Part shown: positions 1 to 9,142 of the stretch, one piece after another
Layout of the letters: every line of letters starts with the position of its first letter
How positions within the stretch are numbered: the first letter of the stretch is position 1
Source: Leucobacter komagatae
GTDB lineage: Bacteria; Actinomycetota; Actinomycetes; Actinomycetales; Microbacteriaceae
Length of the DNA stretch: 64,000 nt
Reading direction: 5' to 3'
Assembly: GCF_000834055.1 (NCBI RefSeq)
Contig: NZ_JXSQ01000018.1
Coordinates: 1 to 64,000, forward strand
Notes under the pieces: model-generated
Told to the model about the DNA's origin: nothing
The model's input: the letters and a program-made list of their open reading frames with translations, nothing else
Database searches by the model: none
Program-made: the position numbers and the translations under genes

Positions 1-634
1 GTTCCAGGCTGACTGGTACCTCGAAACCGACAGCTACCTCGAGCAGCTCGACCTCGACACCGTACACACGGAGTTCCCCGGGGAACTCGACTGCCAGATT
101 GTGCCGAGTGGTCCCGGGTACGCGTCGGAGAATAACCTGCAGGTCTTCGTCTCGCTGCTCTACGCTGCCCGGCACCGCATCAGCATCACGAGCCCATACT
201 TTGTGCCTGACGGCTCGATCATGAACGCCCTGCGGGCGGCCACGGCACGCGGCGTGGAGGTTGAGCTCTTCGTGTCAGAGATCGGTGACCAGGCGCTCGT
301 CTACCACGCCCAACGCTCGTACTACGAGGAGCTCCTCACTGCCGGCGTGCGGATCTGGATGTACCGGCCACCGTACATTCTTCACTCGAAGCACTTCACG
401 ATTGACGACGAGGTCGCGGTTGTCGGCTCGTCGAACATGGATCCGCGATCGTTCGGCCTGAACATGGAGATTTCGATGGTCGTGCGCGGCGAGAGTTTCG
501 TGCGCGATCTTGATGAGGTCAACGACTACTATCGGGCGAACTCCCGCGAGCTCCTGCCCGAGGAGTGGGCGAAGCAGCCGCTGCGTTCTCAGCTGCTCGA
601 TGGTCTTGCACGGCTGACCTCAGCACTGCAGTAG
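1..634 (+). CDS. cls: Cardiolipin synthase (PLD family), C-terminal part; 5' end outside window
   Basis: The open frame enters from the left edge (first full codon at base 2) and gives about 210 C-terminal residues. It belongs to the phospholipase D superfamily, whose bacterial members join two phosphatidylglycerol molecules (or PG and CDP-DAG) into cardiolipin at the membrane. The second HKD motif is visible as HSKHFTID starting at residue 128 of the visible part, followed by the family-typical VGSSNMDPRSF. The first HKD motif and the N-terminal membrane helices must lie upstream of the window. A GTG at 101 is in frame but internal, because family-like sequence continues upstream of it. Confident on family; exact product specificity is inferred. 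Confidence 0.9.
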   Translation, partial: FQADWYLETDSYLEQLDLDTVHTEFPGELDCQIVPSGPGYASENNLQVFVSLLYAARHRISITSPYFVPDGSIMNALRAATARGVEVELFVSEIGDQALVYHAQRSYYEELLTAGVRIWMYRPPYILHSKHFTIDDEVAVVGSSNMDPRSFGLNMEISMVVRGESFVRDLDEVNDYYRANSRELLPEEWAKQPLRSQLLDGLARLTSALQ

Positions 635-902
635 TCGCGGCGGTCGCGTGGCCGGAGGCGCGAGCGAGATATCGCGCGATCCGTGGCGGGCAGCTGCTCT
701 GTACAACGCGCCGTGCCGTCACCCCGCCGCACCCTGCATGCCCCGTCGATGTCGTCGTTGATTGGGCGGTTGCGGGGATTCAGCAGCCGCCGATCACCTA
801 TGCGGGATCGTTTACGTACACGAGCGTCCCAACAGTGACCGATCCACAGCCACAGGAAGTCGCGAGCGCGACGGATGCCCTCGGCACCGCCGTCTCTGCC
901 GG
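635..902. other. Intergenic stretch with no recognisable gene
   Basis: Between the cardiolipin synthase and the convergent phosphatase gene about 300 bases carry no frame that looks like protein. Open frames crossing it have no recognisable motif and are most simply explained by high GC content. The only structure seen is the inverted repeat at its right end. Confidence 0.4.
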
Positions 903-946
903 AGCGCTGAGGCGAAGCGCGCTATCGCAGGTTTGGCCTCAGCGCT
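903..946. terminator. Inverted repeat between convergent genes, possible terminator
   Basis: AGCGCTGAGGC (903-913) is perfectly complementary to GCCTCAGCGCT (936-946), with a 22-nt loop. The right arm covers the stop codon of the phosphatase gene (939-941). Position between convergent genes fits a bidirectional terminator; there is no U tract and the loop is long, so this is tentative. Confidence 0.35.
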
Positions 947-1529
947 GCGGGAGATCGGCTGCTGCCGGGTCGAGGCGCGTTGCCGCGTACCCGTCGGCGA
1001 CGCTGCGCAGCAGCCACACCTCGCCGTTGGTGATGCGCGGCATCTCGGCTCGAGTGAGCTGCGCGATGCCTGCCCGGAGCATCGCGCCGTGGGCAACAAC
1101 GATCGATCCGGGCGCGGTGCGGAAGATCTGATCGATTGCCGCGGCGGAGCGCTCGGCGACAACGTCGAGAGGCTCAGCTGCCGGGATGCCACGTTGCCCT
1201 GGCCAGCGCGCCTCTATCTCGGGCTGGAGCAGCCCCTCAGCCTCCCCGAAGTCTCGCTCCCAGAGGCCGTCGTTGATTGCAGGGGCGGCGAGACCGAGGC
1301 CCTCCGCGATAAGCTCTGCGGTCTCGATCGCCCGGCCGAGTGGCGAAGCGTGCACGAGTTTCCACGCCCCCGGAGCCGCCGCACGCAGCCGTTCGCCAGC
1401 TGCGCTCGCCTGCGCTTTGCCCGTTTCGTTGAGCGGGATCTCCGTGCGTCCCTGCACGCGTCGCTCCCGGTTGCAGTCGGTCTCGCCGTGTCGGACAAGT
1501 GCAATCACTGGGGCGTCCATCGAAGTCAT
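939..1529 (-). CDS. Histidine phosphatase family protein (GpmB-like)
   Basis: A 196-residue protein of the phosphoglycerate-mutase-like histidine phosphatase superfamily. The signature RHGE at residues 13-16 supplies the phospho-accepting His14; a second catalytic histidine is His147 in the VVAHGAM segment, and an acidic residue lies in the ERDFGEAEG segment near 91. Such proteins hydrolyse phosphate esters (sugar phosphates, nucleotides); the substrate cannot be told from sequence. The gene is convergent with cls. No Shine-Dalgarno precedes the ATG, but a -10 hexamer TAGCGT ends six bases upstream, suggesting a leaderless transcript. A second ATG three codons in is possible. Confidence 0.88.
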   Translation of the reverse strand: MTSMDAPVIALVRHGETDCNRERRVQGRTEIPLNETGKAQASAAGERLRAAAPGAWKLVHASPLGRAIETAELIAEGLGLAAPAINDGLWERDFGEAEGLLQPEIEARWPGQRGIPAAEPLDVVAERSAAAIDQIFRTAPGSIVVAHGAMLRAGIAQLTRAEMPRITNGEVWLLRSVADGYAATRLDPAAADLPQR

Positions 1530-1535
1530 GCGTCA

Positions 1536-1541
1536 ACGCTA
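1536..1541 (-). promoter_or_regulatory. -10 box of probable leaderless promoter (phosphatase gene)
   Basis: TAGCGT on the minus strand followed by exactly 6 nt and the ATG at 1529. No ribosome-binding site lies between, so transcription probably starts at or near the start codon. Confidence 0.4.
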
Positions 1542-1652
1542 GCGCGTCCTCGCTGTACAGGAGCGGCGCTGACTCTATGGGCGACTCGTGCCTCGCGTTA
1601 GTCTTATCCATGCGACCTGCTCTGGCCGCAGGCGAACGAAAGAGGACAGCGT

Positions 1653-1988
1653 ATGTTTGTGGTCACCACCAACGATGTGCCGGGCTACCGCGTGACGAAG
1701 GTGCTCGGAGAGGTCATGGGCTTGACGGTTCGCTCGGCGAACTTTGGGCAGAACTTCACCGCTGGCTTTCGCGCACTTGGCGGGGGCGAGATGCCCGAAT
1801 TCACGAAGGTGATCTACGAATCACGCTGGGAAGTGATGAACCGGATGTGGGCGGAAGCGCAGCAGCGCGGCGCGAACGCGGTGATTGCGATGCGCTTTGA
1901 CTCGGGGGCAATTGGTACATTCACCGAGTTCTGCGCGTATGGCACGGCCGTGGTCATCGAGCCCATCGATGGGGCCCAACCGCAGTAG
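1653..1988 (+). CDS. YbjQ (UPF0145) family protein
   Basis: 111 residues matching the YbjQ/UPF0145 family in length and layout: an opening VTTNDVPGYRV segment, the central R-A-L-GGGE-MPEFTK segment, the repeated MNRMWAEAQQRGANAVIAMRFD helix-strand unit and a C-terminal YGTAVVIEP. These proteins form small pentameric rings and are sometimes called heavy-metal-binding, but their function is not established. The start is supported by GAGGA a few bases upstream. It stands alone between a divergent phosphatase gene and the ketopantoate-reductase-like gene. Confidence 0.88.
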   Translation: MFVVTTNDVPGYRVTKVLGEVMGLTVRSANFGQNFTAGFRALGGGEMPEFTKVIYESRWEVMNRMWAEAQQRGANAVIAMRFDSGAIGTFTEFCAYGTAVVIEPIDGAQPQ

Positions 1989-2202
1989 CCGAGACACGAC
2001 GGCAGCGACTGGCTGAGCCGCTCCACCCGGGACGCGTCCGAGCTGGCCGCCATCCGCGCGTTCGGCGGCGACCGCACTGCCCCTCGGAAGGCCGAGCGCC
2101 TCGAGGTAGCTCAGTCGGTGCGCCCGCCCCTTCCCAAGCAGCGGCTGCGCGCTTATCGTGAATAGTGCACGCGAAAACGCAACCCATCGGAGGGAGTTCG
2201 TC

Positions 2203-3140
2203 ATGCGGGTACTCGTTTACGGAGCTGGGGCGATCGGCCTGTACGCTGCCGGGAAACTCGCGCAGGCTGGATGTGCGGTCACGCTCAAGGGGCGCTCGGC
2301 GACCGTTGAAGCGTTCACAGCTGGGCCGCTACGGATCAGCACTGCTGCTGGTGTGGAGGAGGTGCCAGGCATCGTCGCGGTCGAGGCGTTGCCTGCCGAA
2401 GAGCGGTTTGATCTCATCGTCGTCGCGACCAAGGCGTGGCAGGTTGCGCAGCTCGCGGGCGAACTGCCTGGGCTACTCGCCGAGGACGGCCGGGTACTGA
2501 CGCTCCAGAACGGAGTCGACGCGCCAGCGCACGTTGCGGTCCCGCTCGGCGAGGGGAACGTGCTCGCCGGCGCCATCGTCGTGATCGCGAAGCGCGTCGG
2601 CCCGGCGGCAGTTGAGGTGGTCGGCACAGAGGCAGCGCTCACTGTTGGGACGCTCGGGAAGGCCTCGGGGGCCACACCCGCCAAGGCGGACGAGCGCGCG
2701 CTTGCGAAGCTCCGGGAGGCCGGCCTTGCGGTCGAATGGACGGGAAACGTACGTTCGGCGCTGTGGAAGAAGCTCGCCCTCATCGCATCGTACGGAGCGT
2801 CGGTGCTCTCGCCAATGCGACGGTGGGCGAGACGCGAACCACCCCTGAGACTCGCGTGCTCGTGGAACAGGCGATGCGGGAGGTGATCGCGGTGGGCAAC
2901 GCTGCCGGCGCTGACCTGGACGGCTCCGACCTCGCTGACCTGATGCGCACATACGAGTCTGGCTTCGCGCCAGAGACGACCGCGTCGATGCAGCGCGACC
3001 TCGCCGCGGGAATGCCGTCCGAGCTTGCCGACCAGAACGGCGCTGTGGTCGCGCATGCGGCCAGAGCGGGCATCTCGGTGCCGATCCACGCGACTATCTA
3101 CGCGTCGCAGCTGCCACGCGAGCGCGCCGCGCGACGGTGA
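2203..3140 (+). pseudogene. Ketopantoate reductase-like gene (PanE/ApbA family), frameshifted
   Basis: Start ATG 2203 is preceded by GGAGGGAG at 2189. The first part (to about 2798) shows the NADP-binding GAGAIG (residues 7-12), the strand VVATKAWQ and a WKKLALIASYG helix. Homology then moves from one frame to the next: after TACGGA-GC the continuing family sequence VGALANATVGETR is read from 2799. Total length 938 = 312 codons plus 2 bases, so one base has been lost, most simply a G near 2797-2800. The second part runs to the stop at 3140 and holds the C-terminal helical domain. PanE reduces 2-dehydropantoate to pantoate for CoA synthesis, but many paralogues exist, so the role is open. Either a true mutation or a sequencing error. 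Confidence 0.8.
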
Positions 3141-3155
3141 CTTTGGGTGCGAGCC

Positions 3156-3182
3156 TAGACAATCCAGTTAGTGACCACTAAC
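3156..3182 (+). promoter_or_regulatory. Candidate promoter -10 and TetR-type operator of the carboxylase operon
   Basis: GTTAGTG (3167-3173), AC, CACTAAC (3176-3182) is a perfect 16-bp palindrome of the kind bound by TetR-family dimers. It starts right after a possible -10 (TAGACA, 3156-3161), where it would cover the transcription start. It is the only such element between the upstream gene and the carboxylase start at 3241. A plausible binder is the TetR regulator encoded at 9143-9751, but this is inference. Confidence 0.5.
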
Positions 3183-3240
3183 CTTTGGGTACGGCCGGGC
3201 GCACCGATACGCCCGGGAACGCACCGAAAGGGGAGCGTCG

Positions 3241-4848
3241 ATGGAGACCCTCACAAGCCAGGCGCGGCCTGCGAGCGAAGCGTATCGCTCGAACGAGGCC
3301 GCGCACCTCGCGGCGGTCGCGAGCCTGCGCACCCGTCTCGCCGAGATTTCACTCGGCGGAAGCGAAGCATCTCGGGAACGCCACGTCGGGCGCGGAAAAC
3401 TACTGCCGCGCGAACGCGTCGAACGCCTCGTTGATCGCGGCAGCCCGCTGCTCGAGGTCGGGGCGCTCGCCGCCGACGGGGTGTACGACGAAGACATCCC
3501 AGCCGCAGGCCTCATCACCGCGGTCGGCGAGATCCACGGGCGCAAGGTCATGATCATCGCGAACGACCCCACCGTGAAGGGCGGCACCTACATGCCGCTC
3601 ACGGTGAAGAAGCACCTGCGCGCCCAGGAGATCGCCGCTGAGAACGAGCTGCCGTGCGTGAGCCTCGTCGACTCGGGCGGCGCATTCCTCCCGCTGCAGG
3701 ACGACGTGTTCCCCGACCGTGAGCACTTCGGCCGCATCTTCTACAACCAGGCCCGCATGTCGGCGCGGGGGATCGCGCAGATCGCCGCGGTCATGGGCTC
3801 GAGCACCGCAGGCGGGGCCTACGTGCCGGCGATGAGCGACGAGGTCGTCATCGTCCGCGAACAGGGCACGATCTTCCTCGGCGGCCCGCCGCTCGTGAAA
3901 GCCGCAACCGGCGAGGTCGTGAGCGCCGAAGAGCTCGGTGGTGGCGTTACCCACACCCGCGATTCCGGCGTCGCGGATCACCTCGCCGAGAACGACGAGC
4001 ACGCGCTCGAGATCGTGCGCGACATCATCTCGCAGCTTCCCGCGCCAGCGCCGCGAGCCTGGGACATCGCGGAGCCCGAAGCCCCGGCGGTCGACCCGAG
4101 TCAGCTCTACGGCGTCGTTCCCCCAGAGCCACAGTCGCCCTACGACGTCCGCGAGATCATCTCTCGCATCGTCGACGGCAGCCGCTTCCACGAGTTCAAG
4201 CGAGACTTCGGGTCGACGCTCGTCACCGGCTTCGCCCACATTGAGGGGCACCCTGTCGGCATCATCGCGAACAACGGCGTGCTGTTTGCCGAGTCGGCGC
4301 AAAAGGGCGCACACTTCGTGCAGCTCTGCGATACCCGCAAGATTCCCCTCGTGTTCCTGCAGAACCTCTCCGGGTTCATGGTGGGGCGCGAGTACGAACG
4401 CGGCGGCATCGCGAAACACGGGGCGAAGATGGTCACCGCCGTCGCATGCGCCCGCGTGCCAAAGCTCACCGTCATCGTCGGCGGATCCTTCGGCGCCGGC
4501 AACTACGCGATGAGCGGCAGAGCGTACTCGCCCCGCTTCTTGTGGATGTGGCCGACCTCGCGCATCGGGGTGATGGGCGGGCCGCAGGCCGCGTCCGTGC
4601 TCGCGACAGTGAAGCGGGACAAGATCGAGGCTGCCGGCGGCACCTGGTCAGCTGAAGAAGAAGCCGAATTTAGCAGGCCAACCCTCGAGCGTTTCGCCGA
4701 GCAGAGCGATGCGCGCTACGCGAGCGCCCGGCTGTGGGACGACGGGATCATCGATCCGCTCGACACCCGCGGGGTGCTTGGCCTCGCGCTCGACACCGTT
4801 TCGCGGGCGCCGCTCGCGGATACCGGCTACGGAATCTTTCGGATGTGA
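3241..4848 (+). CDS. Acyl-CoA carboxylase carboxyltransferase (beta) subunit, methylcrotonyl-CoA type
   Basis: 535 residues, the normal length for the AccD1/MccB branch of biotin-dependent carboxyltransferases. It would transfer the carboxyl group from biotin to 3-methylcrotonyl-CoA, giving 3-methylglutaconyl-CoA in leucine breakdown. The N-terminal carboxyltransferase lobe includes [11 protein letters not shown], the VDSGGAFLP CoA-site loop and [11 protein letters not shown]; the C-terminal lobe includes the [11 protein letters not shown] and [16 protein letters not shown] segments that line the acyl-CoA/biotin pocket. The start ATG has AAAGGGGAG upstream. Its TGA overlaps the next ATG by one base (TGATG), implying coupled translation with the biotin subunit. 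Gene order resembles M. tuberculosis accD1-accA1. Confidence 0.92.
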   Translation: METLTSQARPASEAYRSNEAAHLAAVASLRTRLAEISLGGSEASRERHVGRGKLLPRERVERLVDRGSPLLEVGALAADGVYDEDIPAAGLITAVGEIHGRKVMIIANDPTVKGGTYMPLTVKKHLRAQEIAAENELPCVSLVDSGGAFLPLQDDVFPDREHFGRIFYNQARMSARGIAQIAAVMGSSTAGGAYVPAMSDEVVIVREQGTIFLGGPPLVKAATGEVVSAEELGGGVTHTRDSGVADHLAENDEHALEIVRDIISQLPAPAPRAWDIAEPEAPAVDPSQLYGVVPPEPQSPYDVREIISRIVDGSRFHEFKRDFGSTLVTGFAHIEGHPVGIIANNGVLFAESAQKGAHFVQLCDTRKIPLVFLQNLSGFMVGREYERGGIAKHGAKMVTAVACARVPKLTVIVGGSFGAGNYAMSGRAYSPRFLWMWPTSRIGVMGGPQAASVLATVKRDKIEAAGGTWSAEEEAEFSRPTLERFAEQSDARYASARLWDDGIIDPLDTRGVLGLALDTVSRAPLADTGYGIFRM

Positions 4849-6965
4849 TGGCAATGTTTTCTTCAGTACTTATTGCAAACCGCGGCGAGATCGCCTGCAG
4901 GATTATCAGGACGCTGCGCGAGCTCGGCGTCCGCTCGGTCGCCGTCTACAGCGAGGTCGACGCGGACGCCCCGCACGTGCGGCTCGCCGACGAAGCCGTC
5001 GCGCTTGACGGCTCCGAACCTGGCAGCGCCGGGGGATACCTCAGCGTCACGCAGATCGTCGCCGCGGCGCAGGCAACCGGGGCAGAGGCGATCCATCCGG
5101 GCTACGGTTTCCTCTCCGAGCAGCCAGCGCTCGCGCTCGCCTGCGCCGCGGCAGGGATCGTGTTCGTCGGCCCGTCGGTCGAGGCACTCGAGGTCATGGG
5201 CGACAAGATAAGGGCGCGCGAACGGGTCTCCGTTCGCGGCGTGCCTGTCGTGCCTGGCGTCTCCGAGCCGGGACTCGACAATGATGAGCTCGTCGCGCGC
5301 GCAGCCGGCCTCACCTTCCCCGTGCTCGTCAAGCCCGCGGCAGGCGGGGGCGGCAAGGGCATGCACGCGGTGGATCGGCCGGAGGATCTCCCCGAGGCCC
5401 TCGCGACCGCGCGGCGCGAGGCGAAGGCCTCGTTCGGTGACGACACGCTCTTCCTCGAGCGCCTCATCGCGCGACCGCGCCACATCGAAGTGCAGGTCGT
5501 CGCCGACAACCACGGCACCGTGATCCACCTCGGCGAGCGCGAGTGCTCGCTGCAGCGCCGCCACCAGAAGGTCATCGAAGAGGCTCCTGCACCGAACCTC
5601 ACTGACGAACTGCGAGCAAGGCTCGCCGAGGCAGCAGTCGAAACCGCACGCAGCGTCGACTACCGCGGCGTCGGCACGGTCGAGTTCATCGTCTCGGCGG
5701 ACAACCCCGACGAGTTCGCATTCATGGAAATGAACACCCGCCTCCAGGTTGAGCATCCCGTCACCGAGGAAGTCACCGGGGTGGACCTCGTCGCCGCGCA
5801 GCTGCGCGTCGCAGCAGGTGAGCCACTCGGTATCGCCCAGGACGACGTCGTGCTTCGGGGACACTCGATCGAGGCGCGCATCTACGCGGAAAGCCCGCGC
5901 TCAGGATTCCTGCCAACTGGCGGAACGCTCACATACGTATCGCTGCCGGCGGGCGGCGGGATTCGCGTCGACGCCGCAATTACTGCGGGTGCCAGCGTCA
6001 CCTCAGATTACGATCCGATGCTCGCCAAGGTCATCACCTTGGCCCCCGACCGCGCGGGAGCAATTCGGCTGCTGCGCGCCGCCCTCGCAGAGACGGTGAC
6101 GCTCGGCGTTGACACAAACGTTGAGTTCCTCCGGCTGCTGCTGACCGATGCGGACGTGCGCTCCGGGCACCTCGACACCGCCCTGATCGAACGCGTCGCT
6201 CCCGAACTCGGTTACCGCGACGCCGACGATGCTGCGTTCGCAGCTGCAGCGCTCGTGCTCCACGCACGCGAGGTCGCGGCGCGCACTCAGGGGGCTGCCG
6301 GGCTTGGCTGGCGTATCGGTGAGCACGCTCCGGCGCGCTTCCGGCTCCGCGTAGCAGGAGCAGCCGACTCGGGCGACACCGTGCGCACGGTGCTCATCGC
6401 TGATGAGGGGCGCGACGCACGCGTGCGGATCGACGACGGCGACTGGCGCCCCGCGAGTGTGCAACTCGACGGGGCCGCTGCGGGCCAAGCTCCCGCGAGC
6501 GGCACCGCACAGGTGCACCTCGATGGGCGCAGCTCACGCGTCCACTTCGTATTCGACCCGCGCGCAGAGAGCGCACGCGAAGGGTCGATCACCGGCGCGC
6601 TGCGACTCGCAAGCGACGGCGCAGCCCTGCGATTCGAGGACGTCGCGCTCGAGCGCGTCACCCGCAGCGACGCGGCAGCACCCGAACTGCGCTCGCCGAT
6701 GCCGGGCGCGGTGGTCGCCGTACACGCCGCAGACGGCGCGCTGGTGAGTGCCGGCCAGCCAGTGCTCAGTGTTGAAGCGATGAAGATGGAGCATGTGCTC
6801 CGCGCTCCCGTCGAGGGAACGCTGGTGCTGCGGGTTGCGGCAGGCCAGCAGGTCGGTGCAAACGAGGTACTCGCTGAGGTCATGCCAACCGGATCTGAGG
6901 GAGGCGACTCCGAGGTGAACGAACTACAATCGGCCGAAACGGTCGGAGAGGGCGCAGAACGATGA
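4848..6965 (+). CDS. Acyl-CoA carboxylase biotin carboxylase/BCCP (alpha) subunit
   Basis: 705 residues. Residues 3-450 form the biotin carboxylase domain: the opening [23 protein letters not shown], the glycine-rich ATP loop [12 protein letters not shown], and the [14 protein letters not shown] catalytic segment. After a linker domain, the C-terminal biotinyl domain carries EAMKMEH with the biotin-accepting lysine at residue 646. It carboxylates its own biotin with ATP and bicarbonate and partners with the subunit just upstream. The ATG at 4848 overlaps the upstream TGA; an ATG two codons later is an alternative. Its stop overlaps the next gene (ATGA). Substrate class (methylcrotonyl-CoA) is inferred from the partner subunit and neighbours. 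Confidence 0.92.
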   Translation: MAMFSSVLIANRGEIACRIIRTLRELGVRSVAVYSEVDADAPHVRLADEAVALDGSEPGSAGGYLSVTQIVAAAQATGAEAIHPGYGFLSEQPALALACAAAGIVFVGPSVEALEVMGDKIRARERVSVRGVPVVPGVSEPGLDNDELVARAAGLTFPVLVKPAAGGGGKGMHAVDRPEDLPEALATARREAKASFGDDTLFLERLIARPRHIEVQVVADNHGTVIHLGERECSLQRRHQKVIEEAPAPNLTDELRARLAEAAVETARSVDYRGVGTVEFIVSADNPDEFAFMEMNTRLQVEHPVTEEVTGVDLVAAQLRVAAGEPLGIAQDDVVLRGHSIEARIYAESPRSGFLPTGGTLTYVSLPAGGGIRVDAAITAGASVTSDYDPMLAKVITLAPDRAGAIRLLRAALAETVTLGVDTNVEFLRLLLTDADVRSGHLDTALIERVAPELGYRDADDAAFAAAALVLHAREVAARTQGAAGLGWRIGEHAPARFRLRVAGAADSGDTVRTVLIADEGRDARVRIDDGDWRPASVQLDGAAAGQAPASGTAQVHLDGRSSRVHFVFDPRAESAREGSITGALRLASDGAALRFEDVALERVTRSDAAAPELRSPMPGAVVAVHAADGALVSAGQPVLSVEAMKMEHVLRAPVEGTLVLRVAAGQQVGANEVLAEVMPTGSEGGDSEVNELQSAETVGEGAER

Positions 6966-7492
6966 GCGGACGCAGATTCGAACAACGCGGGCGATACTTC
7001 GAGGAACTCGAGGAGGGCGACATCTACATCCACTCGCCGGCCCGCACCGTCACAGAGGCAGACAACGTGCTGTTTACGACGCTGACCATGAATCCGCAGT
7101 CGCTGCACCTCGACGCCGAATGGGCTGCCTCGACCGAGTTCGGGGAGCGGCTCGTGAACAGCATGTTCACGCTCTCAACACTCGTTGGCCTCTCCGTCGC
7201 TCAGCTCACGCAGGGCACGATCGTTGCGAACCTCGGCATGACCGATATCCGCTTCCCGTCGCCACTGAGAGCCGGTGACACGATGACCGCTGAGACGCGG
7301 GTGCTCGGCAAGCGGCTGTCGGAGTCGCGCCCCGGGCAGGGCGTCGTCGAATTCGAACACACCGCACGCGACCAGCGCGGTCACGTCGTCGCCGTCGCAC
7401 GCAGGTCGACGCTCATGCTCTGCCGCCCAGAGGGCGAGCCTGCGCTCGGCGGGCCTGGAGAGCCAGAACCGGCCACCGGCGGCGACGCATGA
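6962..7492 (+). CDS. MaoC-family hydratase (Rv2499c-like)
   Basis: 176 residues with a single hot-dog fold of the MaoC dehydratase family: [20 protein letters not shown] at the start, a central [10 protein letters not shown] segment with the catalytic histidine, then [11 protein letters not shown] and a [10 protein letters not shown] strand. It begins inside the stop of the carboxylase gene (ATGA) and overlaps the lyase gene downstream in the same way, so the four genes form one coupled operon. In M. tuberculosis the homologous pair Rv2499c/Rv2498c sits next to accD1/accA1 and is assigned to leucine and itaconate breakdown, so hydration of 3-methylglutaconyl-CoA or itaconyl-CoA is the likely job here. 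The last 20 residues are low-complexity. Confidence 0.85.
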   Translation: MSGRRFEQRGRYFEELEEGDIYIHSPARTVTEADNVLFTTLTMNPQSLHLDAEWAASTEFGERLVNSMFTLSTLVGLSVAQLTQGTIVANLGMTDIRFPSPLRAGDTMTAETRVLGKRLSESRPGQGVVEFEHTARDQRGHVVAVARRSTLMLCRPEGEPALGGPGEPEPATGGDA

Positions 7493-8298
7493 TCATTGGG
7501 CCAGCGCTCCTGTTCTGCCCAGGCGACCGCCCGGACCGCTACGCGAAGGCCGCTGACCGCGCAGACAGCGTGATCATCGACCTCGAAGACGCGGTCGCTC
7601 CGGCGGACAAGCCCGCCGCGCGTGAGGCGCTCATCGCGTCCATGCTCGACCCAGAACGCGTCATTGTCCGCGTGAACCCGAGCACCACCGAGTTCCACGC
7701 CGCCGACCTCGCAGCTCTCGCGCAGACCGCGTATCGGACGGTCATGCTGCCGAAGGCCGAACGGCAGGCCGATCTCGACGGCCTCGGCGACTACGACGTC
7801 ATCGCGCTCTGCGAAACACCCATCGGAGTGCGCGACGTCGACGCGCTCGCCGCAGACCCACGAGTTGCCGCCCTCACCTGGGGCGCCGAGGATCTCGTCG
7901 CCGCTATCGGTGGCTTCACAAGCCGCACCGCTGATGGCCGCTTCGGCCAGCTCGCCCAGTACGCTCGCTCGCGCGTGCTGGTCGCAGCGGCGGCTGCGGG
8001 GAAGCCAGCGTACGACACCGTGCACACCGACCTGGCCGACGACGACGGACTCCGCGAAGAAGCAAGCGAAGCCGCGGCAGCCGGGTTCAGGGGCGCAATG
8101 TGCCTGCACCCAAGGCAAGTTGCGATCCTCCGAGAGGCGTACCGGCCTGACGCCGCGGCGGTCGAGTGGGCGCGTGGCGTGCTCGAAACCGCAGCTTCAG
8201 CCAGCGGCGGCGTGTTCGCCTACAACGGGCAGATGATCGACGAACCGCTGCTGCGGCAAGCACGCCGCATCACCGAAGCCGCGGGTACGACAGGCTGA
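7489..8298 (+). CDS. CitE-like beta-hydroxyacyl-CoA lyase (HpcH/HpaI family, Rv2498c-like)
   Basis: 269 residues, TIM-barrel of the CitE/citramalyl-CoA lyase group. Seen: [17 protein letters not shown] at the N-terminus, the metal/substrate motif [18 protein letters not shown], the CETPIGV strand and [12 protein letters not shown]. No citrate lyase alpha, gamma or ligase gene is nearby, so this is a free-standing lyase rather than a citrate lyase subunit. With the carboxylase and MaoC genes it would cleave (R)-3-hydroxy-3-methylglutaryl-CoA or citramalyl-CoA to acetyl-CoA plus a ketoacid. ATG overlaps the MaoC stop by four bases. Exact substrate inferred from context. Confidence 0.88.
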   Translation: MIIGPALLFCPGDRPDRYAKAADRADSVIIDLEDAVAPADKPAAREALIASMLDPERVIVRVNPSTTEFHAADLAALAQTAYRTVMLPKAERQADLDGLGDYDVIALCETPIGVRDVDALAADPRVAALTWGAEDLVAAIGGFTSRTADGRFGQLAQYARSRVLVAAAAAGKPAYDTVHTDLADDDGLREEASEAAAAGFRGAMCLHPRQVAILREAYRPDAAAVEWARGVLETAASASGGVFAYNGQMIDEPLLRQARRITEAAGTTG

Positions 8299-8301
8299 CG
8301 C

Positions 8302-9101
8302 ATGGCGCCTGAACCGGGCAGCGACCAGTCGGCCGAGCAGCCGCGCACCCCTGTGGTGCCGCGGCGCTCGGCCTCGCTGCTGCTCGTACGCGACGACCCG
8401 CTGCGGGTGCTGATGCTCCGCCGGGGCAGCTCACGCGGCGCCTTCCCCTCCGCGCTCGTGTTTCCCGGCGGCGTGCTCGAGAAAGCGGACTGGGACTGGG
8501 CGAGCGCGAGCGGATCCACACCCACAACAGAAACAGCGGCCCTCCGTGCGACGGCGATCCGCGAAACGTGGGAAGAAGTTGGCGTGCTGCTCGCTCGCAA
8601 CGCAGCTGGCGACACCCTCGAGGGCGCCAGCGTGAACACCCCGAGTGCTGTTGGGGAGGCGGGGCTCGCGGGGCGCTCGCCGCTGCCGGCGCGAAACTCG
8701 CCCTCGATGAGCTCGTTCCCTTCGGGCGCTGGATCACTCCGCTCGGAGGTGGGCGCCGCTTCGACACTGACTTCTTCCTCGCCCGCGCGCCCGCGGGGCA
8801 GGAACCAACGGCCGACGGCGTCGAGGCTGTCGCGATTCGCTGGGTGCGACCAGCTGAGGTCTCCGAGCTCACGAGCGAGATGCTGCTGCTGCCGACACTC
8901 ATGAACCTCAAACGCCTCGGCGAGCACGCGACAGTAGCGCAGGCGCTCGCGGCAGCCCCGAGCTACCCCAATGTGCCCGTCACATCAACCGTAGGGTTCG
9001 ACGCGGACGGGGCCCCCATCGTGCGGATTCCAGCGGAGGCGGGCTACGGGGTCACTGAATTTCGACCGAAAGATGCCGGCCACTATGAGCTCGAGCGGTG
9101 A
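8302..9101 (+). pseudogene. NUDIX hydrolase, frameshifted
   Basis: The gene starts three bases after the lyase stop with no strong ribosome site. The first frame gives RRSASLLLVRDD, the GAFPSALVFPGG strand and the Nudix box ending RETWEEVGVLL. From about 8640-8672 the family sequence is found in a different frame: GALAAAGAKLALDELVPFGRWITP and WVRPAEVSELTSEMLLLPTLMNL, to the stop at 9101. Length 800 = 266 codons plus 2 bases, so one base is missing, probably in the G-rich run TTGGGGAGGCGGGG. With the base restored it would be a NUDIX protein of about 266 residues of the RNR/CoA-pyrophosphatase-like type often found in acyl-CoA operons. Mutation or sequencing error cannot be told apart here. 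Confidence 0.75.
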
Positions 9102-9121
9102 GCAGTTGACGTGGCCTGCGA

Positions 9122-9139
9122 GCCGCGGCTGCACGCGGC
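9122..9139. terminator. Short hairpin between convergent genes
   Basis: GCCGCG (9122-9127) pairs with CGCGGC (9134-9139) around a 6-nt loop in the 41-base gap between the carboxylase operon and the convergent TetR gene. Short stem, no U tract; weak evidence for a terminator. Confidence 0.25.
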
Positions 9140-9142
9140 GGG

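Noticed and set aside
2104-2125. GGTAGCTCAGTCGGTG looks like the D-arm of a tRNA.
   Set aside because: No matching D-stem, anticodon stem or T-arm (GGTTCGA-type) follows at the right spacing and no acceptor stem closes; chance match.
1989-2162. The frame of the YbjQ gene stays open for 57 codons after its stop, with GC-rich third positions.
   Set aside because: YbjQ proteins normally end at the annotated place, the downstream peptide has no recognisable features, and open frames of this size are common at this GC content.
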